Numbered from the stretch's first letter, positions 1-9,248 are shown. The stretch is 64,000 nucleotides of DNA from Calothrix sp. NIES-3974 (GCF_002368395.1 NZ_AP018254.1:2666001-2730000), one strand, 5' to 3'. Made by a program: numbers and translations. The notes: generated by a model not told the origin, from the letters alone.

Positions 1-74
1 TAGAGACGCAGCATTCATTACCACGTCTCTACATTTGTCAAATTTTCAATTCATAATTTCTATTCAGCAATGCC
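1..74. repeat. Partial MITE of the GGCGTTGCTGAA family (right end)
   Basis: This is the right part of an element cut by the window edge. It holds a short dyad (TAGAGACG...CGTCTCTAC, 1-32) followed by a tail that ends ATTCAGCAATGCC. The same dyad-plus-tail arrangement occurs in the complete copy at 17481-17645, whose ends are inverted repeats. The right end lies about 10 bp from the 3' end of the ABC transporter gene. Confidence 0.6.
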
Positions 75-83
75 GAATAAAAC

Positions 84-1901
84 CTATCCCAAATCTCCCG
101 ATTCCTGTAGAGCGTGTAAACGGTGGTAAATTCCTCCGTGGGATAGCAACTCTTCGTGACTACCCACCTCCAGAATCTTACCCCGATCCAACACAACTAT
201 TTTGTCAGCTTCCCGCACTGTACTCAAACGGTGGGCAATAATAATCGTAGTTCGAGTACCTTGCAATTCCCGCATTGCTAACTGAATCGAACGTTCCGAC
301 TCATAATCCAAGCTAGAAGTAGCTTCATCAAAAATCAAAACATCCGGTTCAACCAACAGCGATCGCGCAATTCCTAAACGCTGTCTTTGTCCTCCCGATA
401 ATCTTACCCCCCGTTCACCCACAACCGTATAGTAACCTTGGGGTAACATTTGAATCACCTCATCCAGTCGAGCCATCCGACAAGCAGTCTCTACTTGAGC
501 CATTGTTGCATCAGGTCTTCCATATTTGAGGTTATCTAACAGTGTACCGTTAAAGACATCCACCTCCTGGTGAACAATCGCCAATCTGCGTCGGTAATTT
601 CCCACGTCCAAACTGCGAATATCTTCCCCATCAATCAGAATTCGTCCTTGACTGGGTTCAAAATAACGCAGTAATAATTTAACTAGGGTTGATTTCCCTG
701 AACCAGACCTTCCTACCAAAGCTACGGTTTGATAGGGTTCTATGAGCAAGTTAATATCTTCAAGCACAGGACGATTCGCTTCATAACCAAAACTCACCCC
801 TTCAAACTCAACTTTTCCCGTAAATTTGTAGGGATTAGTCAGGGTATTTTCTCCAGCAAATAATTCCCCCGCATCAATTCCCCCCGGTTGGTGCAAAAAC
901 TCATGGAAACGCACCATCGAAGAATAACGTCGGGCAAAAATTTCCGCTAAAGTTGCAATCGGTTCTAACTCCGCAAAGGCCATACTTGCTAAGGTATAGG
1001 TCATAATAAAATGACCAATGGAAATGCTACCATTAATAGTCGCCGCCAAGGTCATCCCAAAAACAACAAATACACAAAACTGCACTAAGCTACGCTGGAG
1101 GGTGGAAAGTTTCGTATAACCCTGGTGAATTCGATGTTCAACAACCTTTAATTCCCTCTCCAATCGATTAGCTTGACGTTGGAATTCCTTATTTTCCGTG
1201 GCAAAGGCTTTCACGGTTTTGATATTTGAAATAATTTCCGAAGTCCGGCTTTCCGTATCCTCCATATACTTATCTAACCGTTCTTCATGCCAAATTAATT
1301 TCCGCAGTTTCACCAGGGTTAAACCCAAAATCACCACAAAGGACAACAAATATAAAACCGCAATCCGCCAATCCACAAACACAATAAAGGCAAAAATTCC
1401 CAGCACTCGAAACAACTTGGGAATCATCTGTCCCGCAATTTCTGGATAGGTCCAAGTATGGTTAGAAAGACCCCTTGCGACCCTTCCCGCAATTCGTCCA
1501 GGGTTATTCTCATCGTAATATTCTAAGGGTAGGGTCAAAATTTTAGCGATTGATTCCCGATTCTTATCCCGTCTGGCTTTTAAGGCAATATCCCAATGGA
1601 ACCAAACCGTCAACCAAGGTTGAGTTGGTGCGCGTACTACTGTGACTAAAAAAATTAACCCCAGCAATACACTAATCATCAAAGATAAATTTACCTCAAC
1701 ACCAAACCCATTAGCAATCAACCCCATCAACCCAGCTAAGGGTTTATCCAAAGGTTGATTGGTAATTACGTTTAAAATTTGTCCAATCCCATAGGGTACA
1801 ATTAAATCCAATAACTCGTAAACACAAGACGCAGCAATACTAAAAATACTTAATCGCCAATAGGGGCGAAAATAACTAACCAAATCTTTCAAATTCGCCA
1901 T
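84..1901 (-). CDS. ABC exporter, fused permease and ATPase half-transporter
   Basis: A complete half-transporter of about 605 residues that would work as a dimer in the cytoplasmic membrane. The N-terminal third has hydrophobic segments typical of a type I ABC exporter core. The C-terminal ATPase shows Walker A (GRSGSGKST, near residue 400), signature LSGGQRQRLG, Walker B (VLIFDEATSSLD) and the H-loop (IAHRLSTV). I chose the ATG at 1901, giving MANLKDLVSYF; the longer frame needs a TTG at 1916. Substrate is not visible; the family exports lipids, peptides and drugs. Upstream is a perfect dyad at 1948-1964 inside a plausible promoter, so repression by a dimeric regulator is likely. No regulator gene is adjacent in the window. 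Confidence 0.93.
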   Translation of the reverse strand: MANLKDLVSYFRPYWRLSIFSIAASCVYELLDLIVPYGIGQILNVITNQPLDKPLAGLMGLIANGFGVEVNLSLMISVLLGLIFLVTVVRAPTQPWLTVWFHWDIALKARRDKNRESIAKILTLPLEYYDENNPGRIAGRVARGLSNHTWTYPEIAGQMIPKLFRVLGIFAFIVFVDWRIAVLYLLSFVVILGLTLVKLRKLIWHEERLDKYMEDTESRTSEIISNIKTVKAFATENKEFQRQANRLERELKVVEHRIHQGYTKLSTLQRSLVQFCVFVVFGMTLAATINGSISIGHFIMTYTLASMAFAELEPIATLAEIFARRYSSMVRFHEFLHQPGGIDAGELFAGENTLTNPYKFTGKVEFEGVSFGYEANRPVLEDINLLIEPYQTVALVGRSGSGKSTLVKLLLRYFEPSQGRILIDGEDIRSLDVGNYRRRLAIVHQEVDVFNGTLLDNLKYGRPDATMAQVETACRMARLDEVIQMLPQGYYTVVGERGVRLSGGQRQRLGIARSLLVEPDVLIFDEATSSLDYESERSIQLAMRELQGTRTTIIIAHRLSTVREADKIVVLDRGKILEVGSHEELLSHGGIYHRLHALQESGDLG

Positions 1902-1947
1902 GATGCACACCGACAACAGTGTGTGATTTCAAAGGTCAAGGCTTATT

Positions 1948-1976
1948 ATACTACATAATGTAGTATGTAATAGTCA
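1948..1976 (-). promoter_or_regulatory. Promoter with perfect dyad operator (BlaI/MecI-like) upstream of the ABC gene
   Basis: The 17-bp sequence TACTACATAATGTAGTA (1948-1964) is a perfect inverted repeat around a central A. On the minus strand a TTGACT (-35-like, 1971-1976) lies upstream, and TAGTAT sits 18 bp further on as a -10 candidate, so the dyad covers the spacer and -10. The TACA/TGTA core resembles BlaI/MecI/CopY operators. That family assignment is inference. Confidence 0.6.
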
Positions 1977-1979
1977 AGG

Positions 1980-2568
1980 TGGAAATCAACATATCTGCCT
2001 GGAGGAATAGGAAGCCGAATAGCCTTCAGAAAAAAGGAAAGCAAAAAAGCGATCGCAGATCCATTATCTTGCTGAATATCGCTCATGATGTCAGTAGCGA
2101 CTAGGTTCATTTGCTACCAGCTATCTCACGACAAATTATAAATATAAGGGGTTTGTAGTTGTGATTTATCGCAGAAATCTTGAAACAGTTCCCAAATCAC
2201 ATAAAACTGACCCCAAGCTACCCATGAATGTACATCCTTGGATTTTGAGTCAAACCGGATTCCTAGATGAGTAATTGTTTATAAATTGCAATGTAATCCT
2301 TCCCCAAAAACGAATATTAGCCACCACTGCCGCTAAAACTTGGATAATAGATAAATATTCTGGGGAACCCACGGAGATACGGATTGGCGATTTCGCAAAT
2401 TTAACCACTGTAATGTGAACTGGGACACAAATAAAAATTTTTAATCTGTGTAAATGTTGTATTTTTACTATTAGCCGCAACTCTTAATGTCTTCTTTAGG
2501 GGATAAGCCAAAATATCGGATTACCCTAGAAACTAAAAGGTTCTGCAAGAGTTAGCCAACGAAATATT
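1980..2568. other. Intergenic region between the ABC gene and gnd
   Basis: No credible gene is seen in this spacer. It contains one HIP1-like GCGATCGC near 2050 and a stretch (GGGGTTTGTAGTTGTG, near 2149) that recurs in the repeat-C elements at 24.1 and 31.9 kb. The gnd promoter should lie in its right part, but I see no strong -35/-10 pair. Confidence 0.4.
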
Positions 2569-3999
2569 ATGACGCAACTGCAAAGTTTTGGTGTGATTGG
2601 GTTAGCCGTAATGGGTGAAAATATTGCGCTTAACGTGGAGCGTAATGGCTTCCCAATCGCTGTTTATAACCGTTCGCGAGAAAAAACCGATGCCTTCATG
2701 GCTAACCGTGCAACAGGTCGAAACGTCAAAGCCGCGTTTGAATTAAAAGATTTTGTCGCAGCTTTGGAACGTCCCCGGCGAATTTTAGTAATGGTACAGG
2801 CTGGAAAACCTGTTGATGCTGTGATCCAACAGCTAAAACCCCTTTTGGACGAGGGTGATATTATTATCGATGGTGGTAACTCCTGGTTTGAAGACACCGA
2901 GCGTCGCACCCAAGAACTGGAACCCACTGGTCTACGTTACATCGGTATGGGTGTGAGTGGGGGAGAAGAAGGCGCTCTCAATGGCCCTTCTTTGATGCCT
3001 GGAGGAACAGAAAGTTCCTATCAGTTCCTATCACCTATTTTTAACAAAATCGCGGCTCAAGTTGATGATGGCCCCTGCGTCACCTACATTGGACCTGGTG
3101 GTTCAGGTCACTATGTAAAAATGGTGCATAACGGGATTGAGTATGGCGATATGCAGTTAATTGCCGAAGCCTACGATTTACTCAAAAATGCAGCAGGACT
3201 TGACCACAATCAATTGCATCAGGTGTTCAGTGAGTGGAATACCACTGACGAGCTAAATTCCTTTTTGATCGAAATTACCGCCAATATTTTCCCCTACATT
3301 GACCCAGAAACCAAACAACCCTTGGTGGAATTAATTGTTGATGCTGCTGGACAAAAGGGAACCGGACGCTGGACAGTACAAACAGCCTTAGAATTGGGTG
3401 TGGCAGTTCCGACTATTATTGCCGCAGTTAACTCGCGGATTATCTCCTCGATTCGTGATGAACGGATTGCTGCATCGAAACAGTTAACTGGTCCATCTGG
3501 TAAAGTTAGTGGAGATATTAATGCATTTATCGGTAAAGTCCGGGATGCACTATACTGCTCGAAAATTTGCTCCTATGCTCAAGGGATGGCACTGTTAAAT
3601 ACCGCTTCCCAAACCTATAATTGGAACTTAACTTTGAGCGAGTTAGCACGGATTTGGAAGGGTGGTTGTATTATTCGTGCTGGCTTCTTGAATAAAATTA
3701 AGAATGCATTTAACGAAAATCCAACTTTACCAAACCTGTTGTTAGCACCGGAATTTAAACAAACAATTCTGGATCGACAAAATGCTTGGCGGGAAGTAAT
3801 TATGACTGCTGCTCAATTAGGTATTCCTGTTCCTGCTTTTAGTGCTTCTTTGGATTACTTTGATAGCTATCGTCGGGAAAGATTACCTCAAAACCTCACC
3901 CAAGCGCAACGGGATTACTTCGGTGCCCATACCTATAAACGTATTGATAAAGAAGGTACATTCCACACGGAATGGGTTCCCATTACTGAAGCTAAATAA
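2569..3999 (+). CDS. gnd: 6-phosphogluconate dehydrogenase, decarboxylating
   Basis: Converts 6-phosphogluconate and NADP+ to ribulose 5-phosphate, CO2 and NADPH in the cytosolic oxidative pentose phosphate pathway, the main dark and heterocyst route for reductant. The 476 residues match the family length. The nucleotide fold begins at residue 5 (GVIGLAVMGENIALN). GGEEGALNGPSLMPGG lies near residue 130, the catalytic-lysine region KMVHNGIEYGDMQ near 185, and IRAGFLNKI near 365. The gene stands alone, and a repeat-A element starts at 4008, directly after the stop codon. No clear Shine-Dalgarno precedes the ATG. Confidence 0.97.
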   Translation: MTQLQSFGVIGLAVMGENIALNVERNGFPIAVYNRSREKTDAFMANRATGRNVKAAFELKDFVAALERPRRILVMVQAGKPVDAVIQQLKPLLDEGDIIIDGGNSWFEDTERRTQELEPTGLRYIGMGVSGGEEGALNGPSLMPGGTESSYQFLSPIFNKIAAQVDDGPCVTYIGPGGSGHYVKMVHNGIEYGDMQLIAEAYDLLKNAAGLDHNQLHQVFSEWNTTDELNSFLIEITANIFPYIDPETKQPLVELIVDAAGQKGTGRWTVQTALELGVAVPTIIAAVNSRIISSIRDERIAASKQLTGPSGKVSGDINAFIGKVRDALYCSKICSYAQGMALLNTASQTYNWNLTLSELARIWKGGCIIRAGFLNKIKNAFNENPTLPNLLLAPEFKQTILDRQNAWREVIMTAAQLGIPVPAFSASLDYFDSYRRERLPQNLTQAQRDYFGAHTYKRIDKEGTFHTEWVPITEAK

Positions 4000-4007
4000 A
4001 GCTAAAT

Positions 4008-4205
4008 AGGGTCTGCTGTAAAAAAAGTCTTTTAGCGAGGGTAGGGAAGAGGGTGTGGGTAGAGATGACCCGTCGGGTCGTCTCTACAGGGAATAGTTTT
4101 AACCATTCCAGTTCCACTTGTTGTAGGTTGTAAAAATTACAAATGCTAGGTTTTTAAGCCTTTCATACCTGTTTGGAAAGCACTTTTTACGGCTGAAATT
4201 CCCTC
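4008..4205 (+). repeat. Dispersed repeat A, copy at gnd 3' end
   Basis: Starts AGGGTCTGCTGTAAAAA and carries AAAGTCTTTTAGCGAGGGTAG, GGAATAGTTTTAACC and TTTGGAAAGCACTTTT. These blocks occur in the same order in copies at 15001-15182, 37815-38022 (inverted) and 38253-38360. A 29-bp dyad (4059-4087, GACCCGTCGGGTC core) is nested inside. The left end abuts a duplicated GCTAAAT at the gnd stop. Confidence 0.65.
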
Positions 4206-4224
4206 GAAATTCTTGCGATATGTA

Positions 4225-4252
4225 TATAGAGACGCGACATATCGCGTCTTTA
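4225..4252. repeat. Short dispersed palindrome (GAGACGCG-ATAT-CGCGTCT type)
   Basis: A dyad with core GACGCGACATATCGCGTC. Related dyads lie near 39583-39611, 49791-49815, 53849-53875 and 55249-55300. It would form a strong hairpin if transcribed. Confidence 0.6.
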
Positions 4253-4294
4253 CTATCTATTTTTCAGCTAGCCCTAAATAAATGTTTGATTTTG

Positions 4295-4358
4295 ACACTC
4301 CCACGGCTATTAAAACATCGCTTACGCTCGTTTTGACCTCAAGCCGTGGGATTCTTGA
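4295..4358 (-). mobile_element. IS200/IS605-like right-end relic
   Basis: TTTTGACACTCCCACGGCT pairs with AGCCGTGGGATTC some 30 bp later, giving a TTGACA-n-CTCCC...GGGATTC hairpin. This layout is like the right ends of IS200/IS605 elements of the tnpB type, read on the minus strand. No tnpA or tnpB is nearby, so this is an orphan end. The loop carries an unrelated palindromic insert (CATCGCTTACGCTCG). Confidence 0.45.
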
Positions 4359-4374
4359 CTCATCGAAGTTACTT

Positions 4375-4404
4375 ACCCCTCTGATGGCTTTTGCCAAGAG
4401 GGGT
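4375..4404. terminator. Bidirectional hairpin between gnd and the GH57 gene
   Basis: ACCCCTCT and AGAGGGGT form an 8-bp stem around a GATGGCTTTTGCCA loop that can itself pair. It lies between two convergent genes. No long U-run follows, so termination is inferred from position and stem strength. Confidence 0.5.
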
Positions 4405-4426
4405 TCTAATGTAGAAAATTGATCAC

Positions 4427-6016
4427 TTAAAGTGGGCGATAACAGCGATAGTTAATGTTGGGAAAAATGTTATCCATGTATTCAACTTTTTCTAACCAAC
4501 CACTATCAATTTTGCCGATTTTGATGTCTTCATACAGTTTGTTGAACCGCATCAGGTGGGAACGGGTTCTGCGGACTGCGTAGGGAACCATTGTCCCTGT
4601 CCGCATAATGAAAGCCCAGTCGGAGGATTGAGCTAGAAGTAATTCCCTAGCTGCTTGGTTTAATGCTCGCCATTCTAATTCATCTGCGGGTTCTAGCTTG
4701 GATATTTCGATCATTCTTTCCGCAGCTTTGTGTAAATGGGGATAAATCCAAGCATTTGTATCATTCAACCAATATTCATGGAAACCTTTGTATCCCCAAC
4801 TGGATTGGGAGGGACGACATACTTGTTGGGTGGGGTTGGCACGCAAATAATCGGCAAGGTGGGTCATTTGGTAGGTTTGCTGGTCATACCATGATTTGCG
4901 GAACAGATAATCAATAAACCAAGGACCCTCATACCACCAATGGCCGAATAATTCCGCATCGTAGGGGGAGACGACAATGGGGGGACGTTGCATAATTCCG
5001 TGTAAATGGGCAACTTGCTGAGTCCGGTTATACATAAAATTCCCCGCATGTTCTGCGGCTTTTTCCCTTGCCCAGTAAGGGTCGTACAACTGCTTGTCAC
5101 CTAAACCCAAACCACGTCCGGTAATCTTATGGTACTTAATCCCCGTATTTTTACGTTGACCGTTGGGCATGATAAACGGTTTGATGTATTCATACTCCGC
5201 TTCCCAGCCCAAATCTTTATAAAATTCCCGGTATTCCGGTGAACCGGGATAACCTACTTCTGAAGACCAAACTTGCTGGGATGATTCGTGGTCGCGTCCA
5301 AAGGCGGCTACACCGGTTTCAGTATAAATGGGTGCATAAGTACCAAAGCGAGGACGGGGACGGGCGTACAAAATTCCATGACCATCCACCAGGAAGTAGC
5401 GTAGACCTACATCGGCAAGCATTCGCTCTAGACCCTCATAATAGGCGCATTCTGGCAACCAAATACCCCGGGGCGGAATACCAAAGGTTTCCTCATAATG
5501 TTCGTAGGCAACCTTCAGTTGAGACCATACCGCCTGGGGATACATTTTCATCAGGGGTAGGTATCCGTGGGTTGCACCACAGGTAATAATTTCTAAATTA
5601 TTGGAATCTTGAAAACGTTTAAAGGCTGTGACTAAATCACCCTGATAGCGTTCCCAGACCGAACGTATGGCTTTAAACTCACTCGCGTAAAATTCGGCTA
5701 GATATTTGATGTGTCCATTGTTACTATTATGTTCAATTTCTAGAGCAATTAGTTCTTCTAGTTTGGTTAAATGCTCCTCATAACGTTCTTGTAAAAGGGG
5801 GTCGCGCAACATGGAGACGAGCGGTGGAGTCATGCTCATCGTGATTTTAAAATCAATGTTGTCGCTGATTAAGCCTTCAAATACCCGTAATAATGGGATG
5901 TAGGTTTCCGTAATTGCCTCATAGAGCCATTCTTCTTCTAATACATAGTCACTTTCTGGGTGACGAACGAAGGGTAGGTGGGCGTGAAGGACGAGTGCAA
6001 CATAGCCGATAGCCAT
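4427..6016 (-). CDS. GH57 1,4-alpha-glucan branching enzyme
   Basis: A 529-residue glycoside hydrolase family 57 protein with the length and architecture of cyanobacterial GH57 branching enzymes (DUF1957 C-terminal part). It would introduce alpha-1,6 branches into glycogen in the cytoplasm. Visible family motifs are HAHLPFVRHPE (residues 11-21), GIWLPECAYYEG with the predicted nucleophile Glu189, and SPYDAELFGHWWYEGP with the predicted acid/base Asp353. The start is the ATG giving MAIGYVALVLHAHLPF, directly ahead of the first motif. The gene is convergent with gnd. A strict alpha-amylase specificity is possible but less likely. Confidence 0.9.
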   Translation of the reverse strand: MAIGYVALVLHAHLPFVRHPESDYVLEEEWLYEAITETYIPLLRVFEGLISDNIDFKITMSMTPPLVSMLRDPLLQERYEEHLTKLEELIALEIEHNSNNGHIKYLAEFYASEFKAIRSVWERYQGDLVTAFKRFQDSNNLEIITCGATHGYLPLMKMYPQAVWSQLKVAYEHYEETFGIPPRGIWLPECAYYEGLERMLADVGLRYFLVDGHGILYARPRPRFGTYAPIYTETGVAAFGRDHESSQQVWSSEVGYPGSPEYREFYKDLGWEAEYEYIKPFIMPNGQRKNTGIKYHKITGRGLGLGDKQLYDPYWAREKAAEHAGNFMYNRTQQVAHLHGIMQRPPIVVSPYDAELFGHWWYEGPWFIDYLFRKSWYDQQTYQMTHLADYLRANPTQQVCRPSQSSWGYKGFHEYWLNDTNAWIYPHLHKAAERMIEISKLEPADELEWRALNQAARELLLAQSSDWAFIMRTGTMVPYAVRRTRSHLMRFNKLYEDIKIGKIDSGWLEKVEYMDNIFPNINYRCYRPL

Positions 6017-6633
6017 AGTAAATCCAAGATAATTGAGTTGGGGAGTGGTTCTACCAATTCCTGATGGTGATTGCTGTCACCGGAAACAAGCGACCTAATC
6101 CGAATGGTGCTGAGGTAAGATTTGACAGGTTGATTTGACAAGCTTACATCAGTAACCAGATTTTTGCCTGGAATTGGTAGTAAAGGCAATGGTGGGTATT
6201 GATCTGAAAAAGCCTAATTATACGCCGGAAAGGGTTGCTTGTTCGCAACAGGCGAAAATTTGGCAGAAGTTAACAATATTTTAAGACTTTCTCTGTAGAG
6301 TTACTATTGTTGTCTAACTATTTACGAGAAATTTAGATTTGATGTGATGGGGTGTGGGTGCGATCGCTGAATATACACGAATATACCTATTTCCTTCTTC
6401 AAGTCATATTGCTTCTTACCTGGCTAGATGCAGAGAAAGCAGCCTACATGTCATTAAAAATAATTTTTTTTCAGTCTGCCGTAAGTTGCTTGTGCATCTG
6501 CACTACTCCCTATTCCCCACTCACTATTCCCTATTGACGATTAGGGTATCTCAGAAGTTGATCGCAAAGGTTCTCACTCATGAGAGAATGGTAGTTTAAC
6601 GATGACTAAAGTTTAAGTTAAACAAAAGTAATT
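6017..6633. other. Divergent spacer between GH57 and psb28
   Basis: Should hold promoters for both flanking genes. Small open frames here show no protein-like composition. A low-complexity ACTCCCTATTCCC-type tract, a repeat common in this genome, lies around 6500-6535. No RNA gene is recognised. Confidence 0.4.
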
Positions 6634-6969
6634 ATGGCCAGTATTCAATTTTCTCCAGGGGTGGACGAAGAAGTTATTCCCGAAGTCAAGTTAACACGAT
6701 CGCGTACAGGGAATAGTGGAACTGCAACGTTTATTTTCCAAAATCCCAAGGTTTTAAGTGAGGGTAACAATCAAGAGATTCTCGGTATGTTCATGATTGA
6801 TGAGGAGGGAGAAATTTCTACTCGTGAGGTCAAAGGTAAATTCGTCAATGGTAGACCGGAAGCTCTAGAAGCTGTTTATGTGATGAAGTCGGAGGAGGAA
6901 TGGAACCGATTTATGCGGTTTATGGAGCGTTATGCGGAAGAAAATGGCCTAGGTTTCGATAAGTCATAA
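6634..6969 (+). CDS. psb28: Photosystem II assembly protein Psb28
   Basis: The 111-residue product matches Psb28 (Psb13/Ycf79) over its full length: [20 protein letters not shown] at the N-terminus, [17 protein letters not shown] in the middle, and the late segment [17 protein letters not shown]. Psb28 is a peripheral cytoplasmic-side factor that binds PSII assembly intermediates near CP47 and is absent from mature dimeric PSII. It has no membrane segment, as expected. The gene stands alone. The alternative Psb28-2 paralogue is possible, but the length and N-terminus fit the main form. Confidence 0.95.
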   Translation: MASIQFSPGVDEEVIPEVKLTRSRTGNSGTATFIFQNPKVLSEGNNQEILGMFMIDEEGEISTREVKGKFVNGRPEALEAVYVMKSEEEWNRFMRFMERYAEENGLGFDKS

Positions 6970-7310
6970 TCAAAACAGAAGAAGGAATACAGGAAGTAGG
7001 AGACAGGAGGTAAGTGGTAGGAAAATCAGATCCCAAAAATCTCAAACCCTGTCCCTTCTCCTATCGGAAGTTGTTGGGGAACAGTTGCAAAATCCGTTGG
7101 AAAATAAAAAACACCACAAAGGATTCTGGAGTCATATTTCGCACGCTGGTATGCTTCCCTTTTGGTTTGTTGACTGTTGACAGGTGACTTTTGGCTTTTA
7201 AGCATTAACCATCTGAATCAAAAGCTTACCTATTGACCCCGTAAGGTATAGTCGAGCGGTATTTATACTACCCTTTTCCCAACTCCCTATTCCCAACTCC
7301 CTTTGACTTT
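6970..7310. other. Intergenic region psb28-moaB
   Basis: No gene is seen. It contains a GTTGACTGTTGACAGGTGAC stretch (near 7170), part of the repeat-F motif, and a CCCAACTCCCTATTCCCAACTCCC tract just before moaB. Confidence 0.4.
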
Positions 7311-7808
7311 ATGACTCAACAACCCCATCCGGATACTTCCAACTACATGGTCACCTGTGCAGTTTTGACTACGAGTGATACACGTACAACGGAAACTGAC
7401 ACCAGTGGTCAATTAATCCAAGATTTATTAAACGCTGCTCAACACCGAATTAATTATTACCAAGTTATCCCCGATGAACCGACCCTAATCCAAAGCGAAT
7501 TGTCTACCCTTGGTCAACGAGATGACATTGAAGCGATTATTTTAAATGGTGGTACGGGAATTGCCAAACGTGATACTACCTACGATGTGGTGGAAAAACT
7601 TTTAACCAAAACCCTACCGGGATTCGGAGAAATTTTTCGCTATTTAAGTTATCAAGAAATTGGTTCACGAGCGATCGCATCTCGTGCTGTTGCGGGAGTG
7701 TATCACAATAAATTAATTTTTTCTCTCCCCGGTTCCCGTAATGCTGTCCGCTTGGGAATGGAAAAACTCATCCTTCCAGAAATTATCCACCTGGTAAAAC
7801 AACTGTAG
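7311..7808 (+). CDS. moaB: Molybdenum cofactor biosynthesis protein MoaB
   Basis: A 165-residue MoaB/Mog-fold protein. This family binds molybdopterin and takes part in its adenylylation or metal-insertion step. Landmarks are VLTTSDTRTTETDTSG (residues 18-33), AIILNGGTGIAKRDTTYD in the GGTG pterin-binding region (about 82-99), FGEIFRYLSYQEIGSRAIASRA and FSLPGSRNAVRLGMEKLILPE near the C-terminus. The start is the ATG giving MTQQPHPDTSNYMVTCAVLT. The gene stands alone; no other moa/moe gene is in the window. Confidence 0.92.
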   Translation: MTQQPHPDTSNYMVTCAVLTTSDTRTTETDTSGQLIQDLLNAAQHRINYYQVIPDEPTLIQSELSTLGQRDDIEAIILNGGTGIAKRDTTYDVVEKLLTKTLPGFGEIFRYLSYQEIGSRAIASRAVAGVYHNKLIFSLPGSRNAVRLGMEKLILPEIIHLVKQL

Positions 7809-7830
7809 GAATCTGGTTTGATTTTTTAAG

Positions 7831-8008
7831 TCAGGGAGTAAGGGAATCGGGAGTTGGGAGTAGCCTATATGTAATGCTGATATCTTTGCTGATAAAAGTG
7901 ATTTTCCGATTCACTTTTTGGGGTCAGGGAGTAAGGGAATCGGGAGTTGGGAGTAGCCTACATGTAATGCTGATATCTTTGCTGATAACAGTGATTTTCC
8001 GATTCACT
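7831..8008. repeat. Tandem 85-bp direct repeat (93-bp period)
   Basis: Copy 1 (7831-7915) and copy 2 (7924-8008) differ at two positions, separated by 8 bp. Each runs from TCAGGGAGTAAGGGAATCGG to TTTTCCGATTCACT. An 83-codon frame spans both copies but is only repeat sequence. The unit resembles stretches near 57230-57260. Confidence 0.85.
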
Positions 8009-8051
8009 ACTGACTACTCCCTACTCCCTATCTACAAGCGAGAATACTACA

Positions 8052-8090
8052 GCAAAAAAATCCTCCCCAACTCATACACTTGGGAAGGAT
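8052..8090 (-). terminator. Rho-independent terminator of mraY
   Basis: Read on the minus strand, ATCCTTCCCAA pairs with TTGGGGAGGAT across a short loop (8060-8090) and is followed by a run of seven T. It lies about 55 bp after the mraY stop codon. Confidence 0.8.
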
Positions 8091-8144
8091 ATCGTGTCTT
8101 GTCGAAAATCTGTGTAATTACTTAGGGACGAACTGGAACTAAAC

Positions 8145-9248
8145 CTAAATCTTACCTAAAAAATATCCAGCGATCGCTAAGATTGCACCAACTGCATAAA
8201 AGACGGCAACAACTTGTAGCTCTGACCATCCCGACAGTTCCAAATGATGGTGTAGGGGAGCCATTTTAAATAAACGCTTTCCTTTGCCATCGGGACCCTT
8301 AGTCGCTTTGTAATAGCTTACTTGAGCCATTACTGAAAGGGTTTCGATAAAAAATATACCACTGAGGATAAACAGGGCTGCTAAACTATTTGTTAACAAA
8401 GCTACTGCTGCCAGCGCACCACCTAAAGCGAGGGAACCCGTATCCCCCATAAATACCCGTGCGGGGTTGCGGTTGTGTGCTAAAAATCCTAAACAACTTC
8501 CACTGACGGATGCACAGAAAATCATTAATCCAGTGGACTCCGGAGCAACTAATGCACCTAATGCTAGCATGGCGATCGCTACTGTTCCCCCAGCCAAACC
8601 ATCGATTCCATCTGTCAAATTCGTTGCATTACTTTCTGCTACCAAGACGAACCCAGCTAGGGGGAAAAACAAGACACCCAGAGATAAAGACAATCCAAAC
8701 GGTAATGATATACTGGTAATATTACTGAAGTCCTTGGTTGCCAATAACCACAAACAGAAGAGCGCTGCGAAACCTACCTGCAAACCCAACTTCATGGGTG
8801 GCGATATGCCTTTGTTGGATTTACGACGCAGAATCTGCCAGTCATCAATCCAACCAATGAAACCGTAGCTCAAGGTCAAAGCCGAAACTGCCAAGACATC
8901 AACTGCGAAATTCGACCACACACAAGCCACAAACAAGGCAACGGGAATAAAGAAAATCCCACCCATTGTTGGCGTTCCGGCTTTTTTCAGGTGTGCCTGT
9001 GGGCCATCTTCGCGAATTACCTGTCCAGCTTTGAGAGCTTGTAACCACGGTACAACCCAATAACCCACAGTACCGGAAATCAGGGCACATAAGAGGAATG
9101 GTAAAGTTAAGGAATCAGCTTGCCAAGGCATTCTGTTGGCCATACCATCCAAAATTAACCCCGCAATACCTAATCCTACACCTAAACATGAAACTAGACC
9201 GATGCCCGTAATATTCAACCCTTGGTCAGGAGATAATTTTGCGTCCAC
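8145..9248 (-). CDS. mraY: Phospho-N-acetylmuramoyl-pentapeptide transferase
   Basis: An integral membrane enzyme that moves phospho-MurNAc-pentapeptide from UDP to undecaprenyl phosphate, forming lipid I for peptidoglycan. The 367 residues carry many hydrophobic helices and the MraY signatures: KKAGTPTMGGIFF (about 90-102), IDDWQ, ATNLTDGIDGLAGG, FMGDTGSLALGG and the APLHHHLE histidine motif. A cyanobacterial N-terminal extension precedes the first conserved block. The DUF3134 gene lies 87 bp upstream on the same strand, so the two may be cotranscribed. A good terminator follows. Confidence 0.96.
   Translation of the reverse strand: MDAKLSPDQGLNITGIGLVSCLGVGLGIAGLILDGMANRMPWQADSLTLPFLLCALISGTVGYWVVPWLQALKAGQVIREDGPQAHLKKAGTPTMGGIFFIPVALFVACVWSNFAVDVLAVSALTLSYGFIGWIDDWQILRRKSNKGISPPMKLGLQVGFAALFCLWLLATKDFSNITSISLPFGLSLSLGVLFFPLAGFVLVAESNATNLTDGIDGLAGGTVAIAMLALGALVAPESTGLMIFCASVSGSCLGFLAHNRNPARVFMGDTGSLALGGALAAVALLTNSLAALFILSGIFFIETLSVMAQVSYYKATKGPDGKGKRLFKMAPLHHHLELSGWSELQVVAVFYAVGAILAIAGYFLGKI

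Noticed and set aside
2250-2480. 76-codon minus-strand frame upstream of gnd
   Set aside because: No recognisable motifs, AT-biased composition, and it would sit across the expected gnd promoter.
7874-8125. 83-codon plus-strand frame after moaB
   Set aside because: It is made of two copies of the 85-bp tandem repeat plus spacer; no protein-like character.
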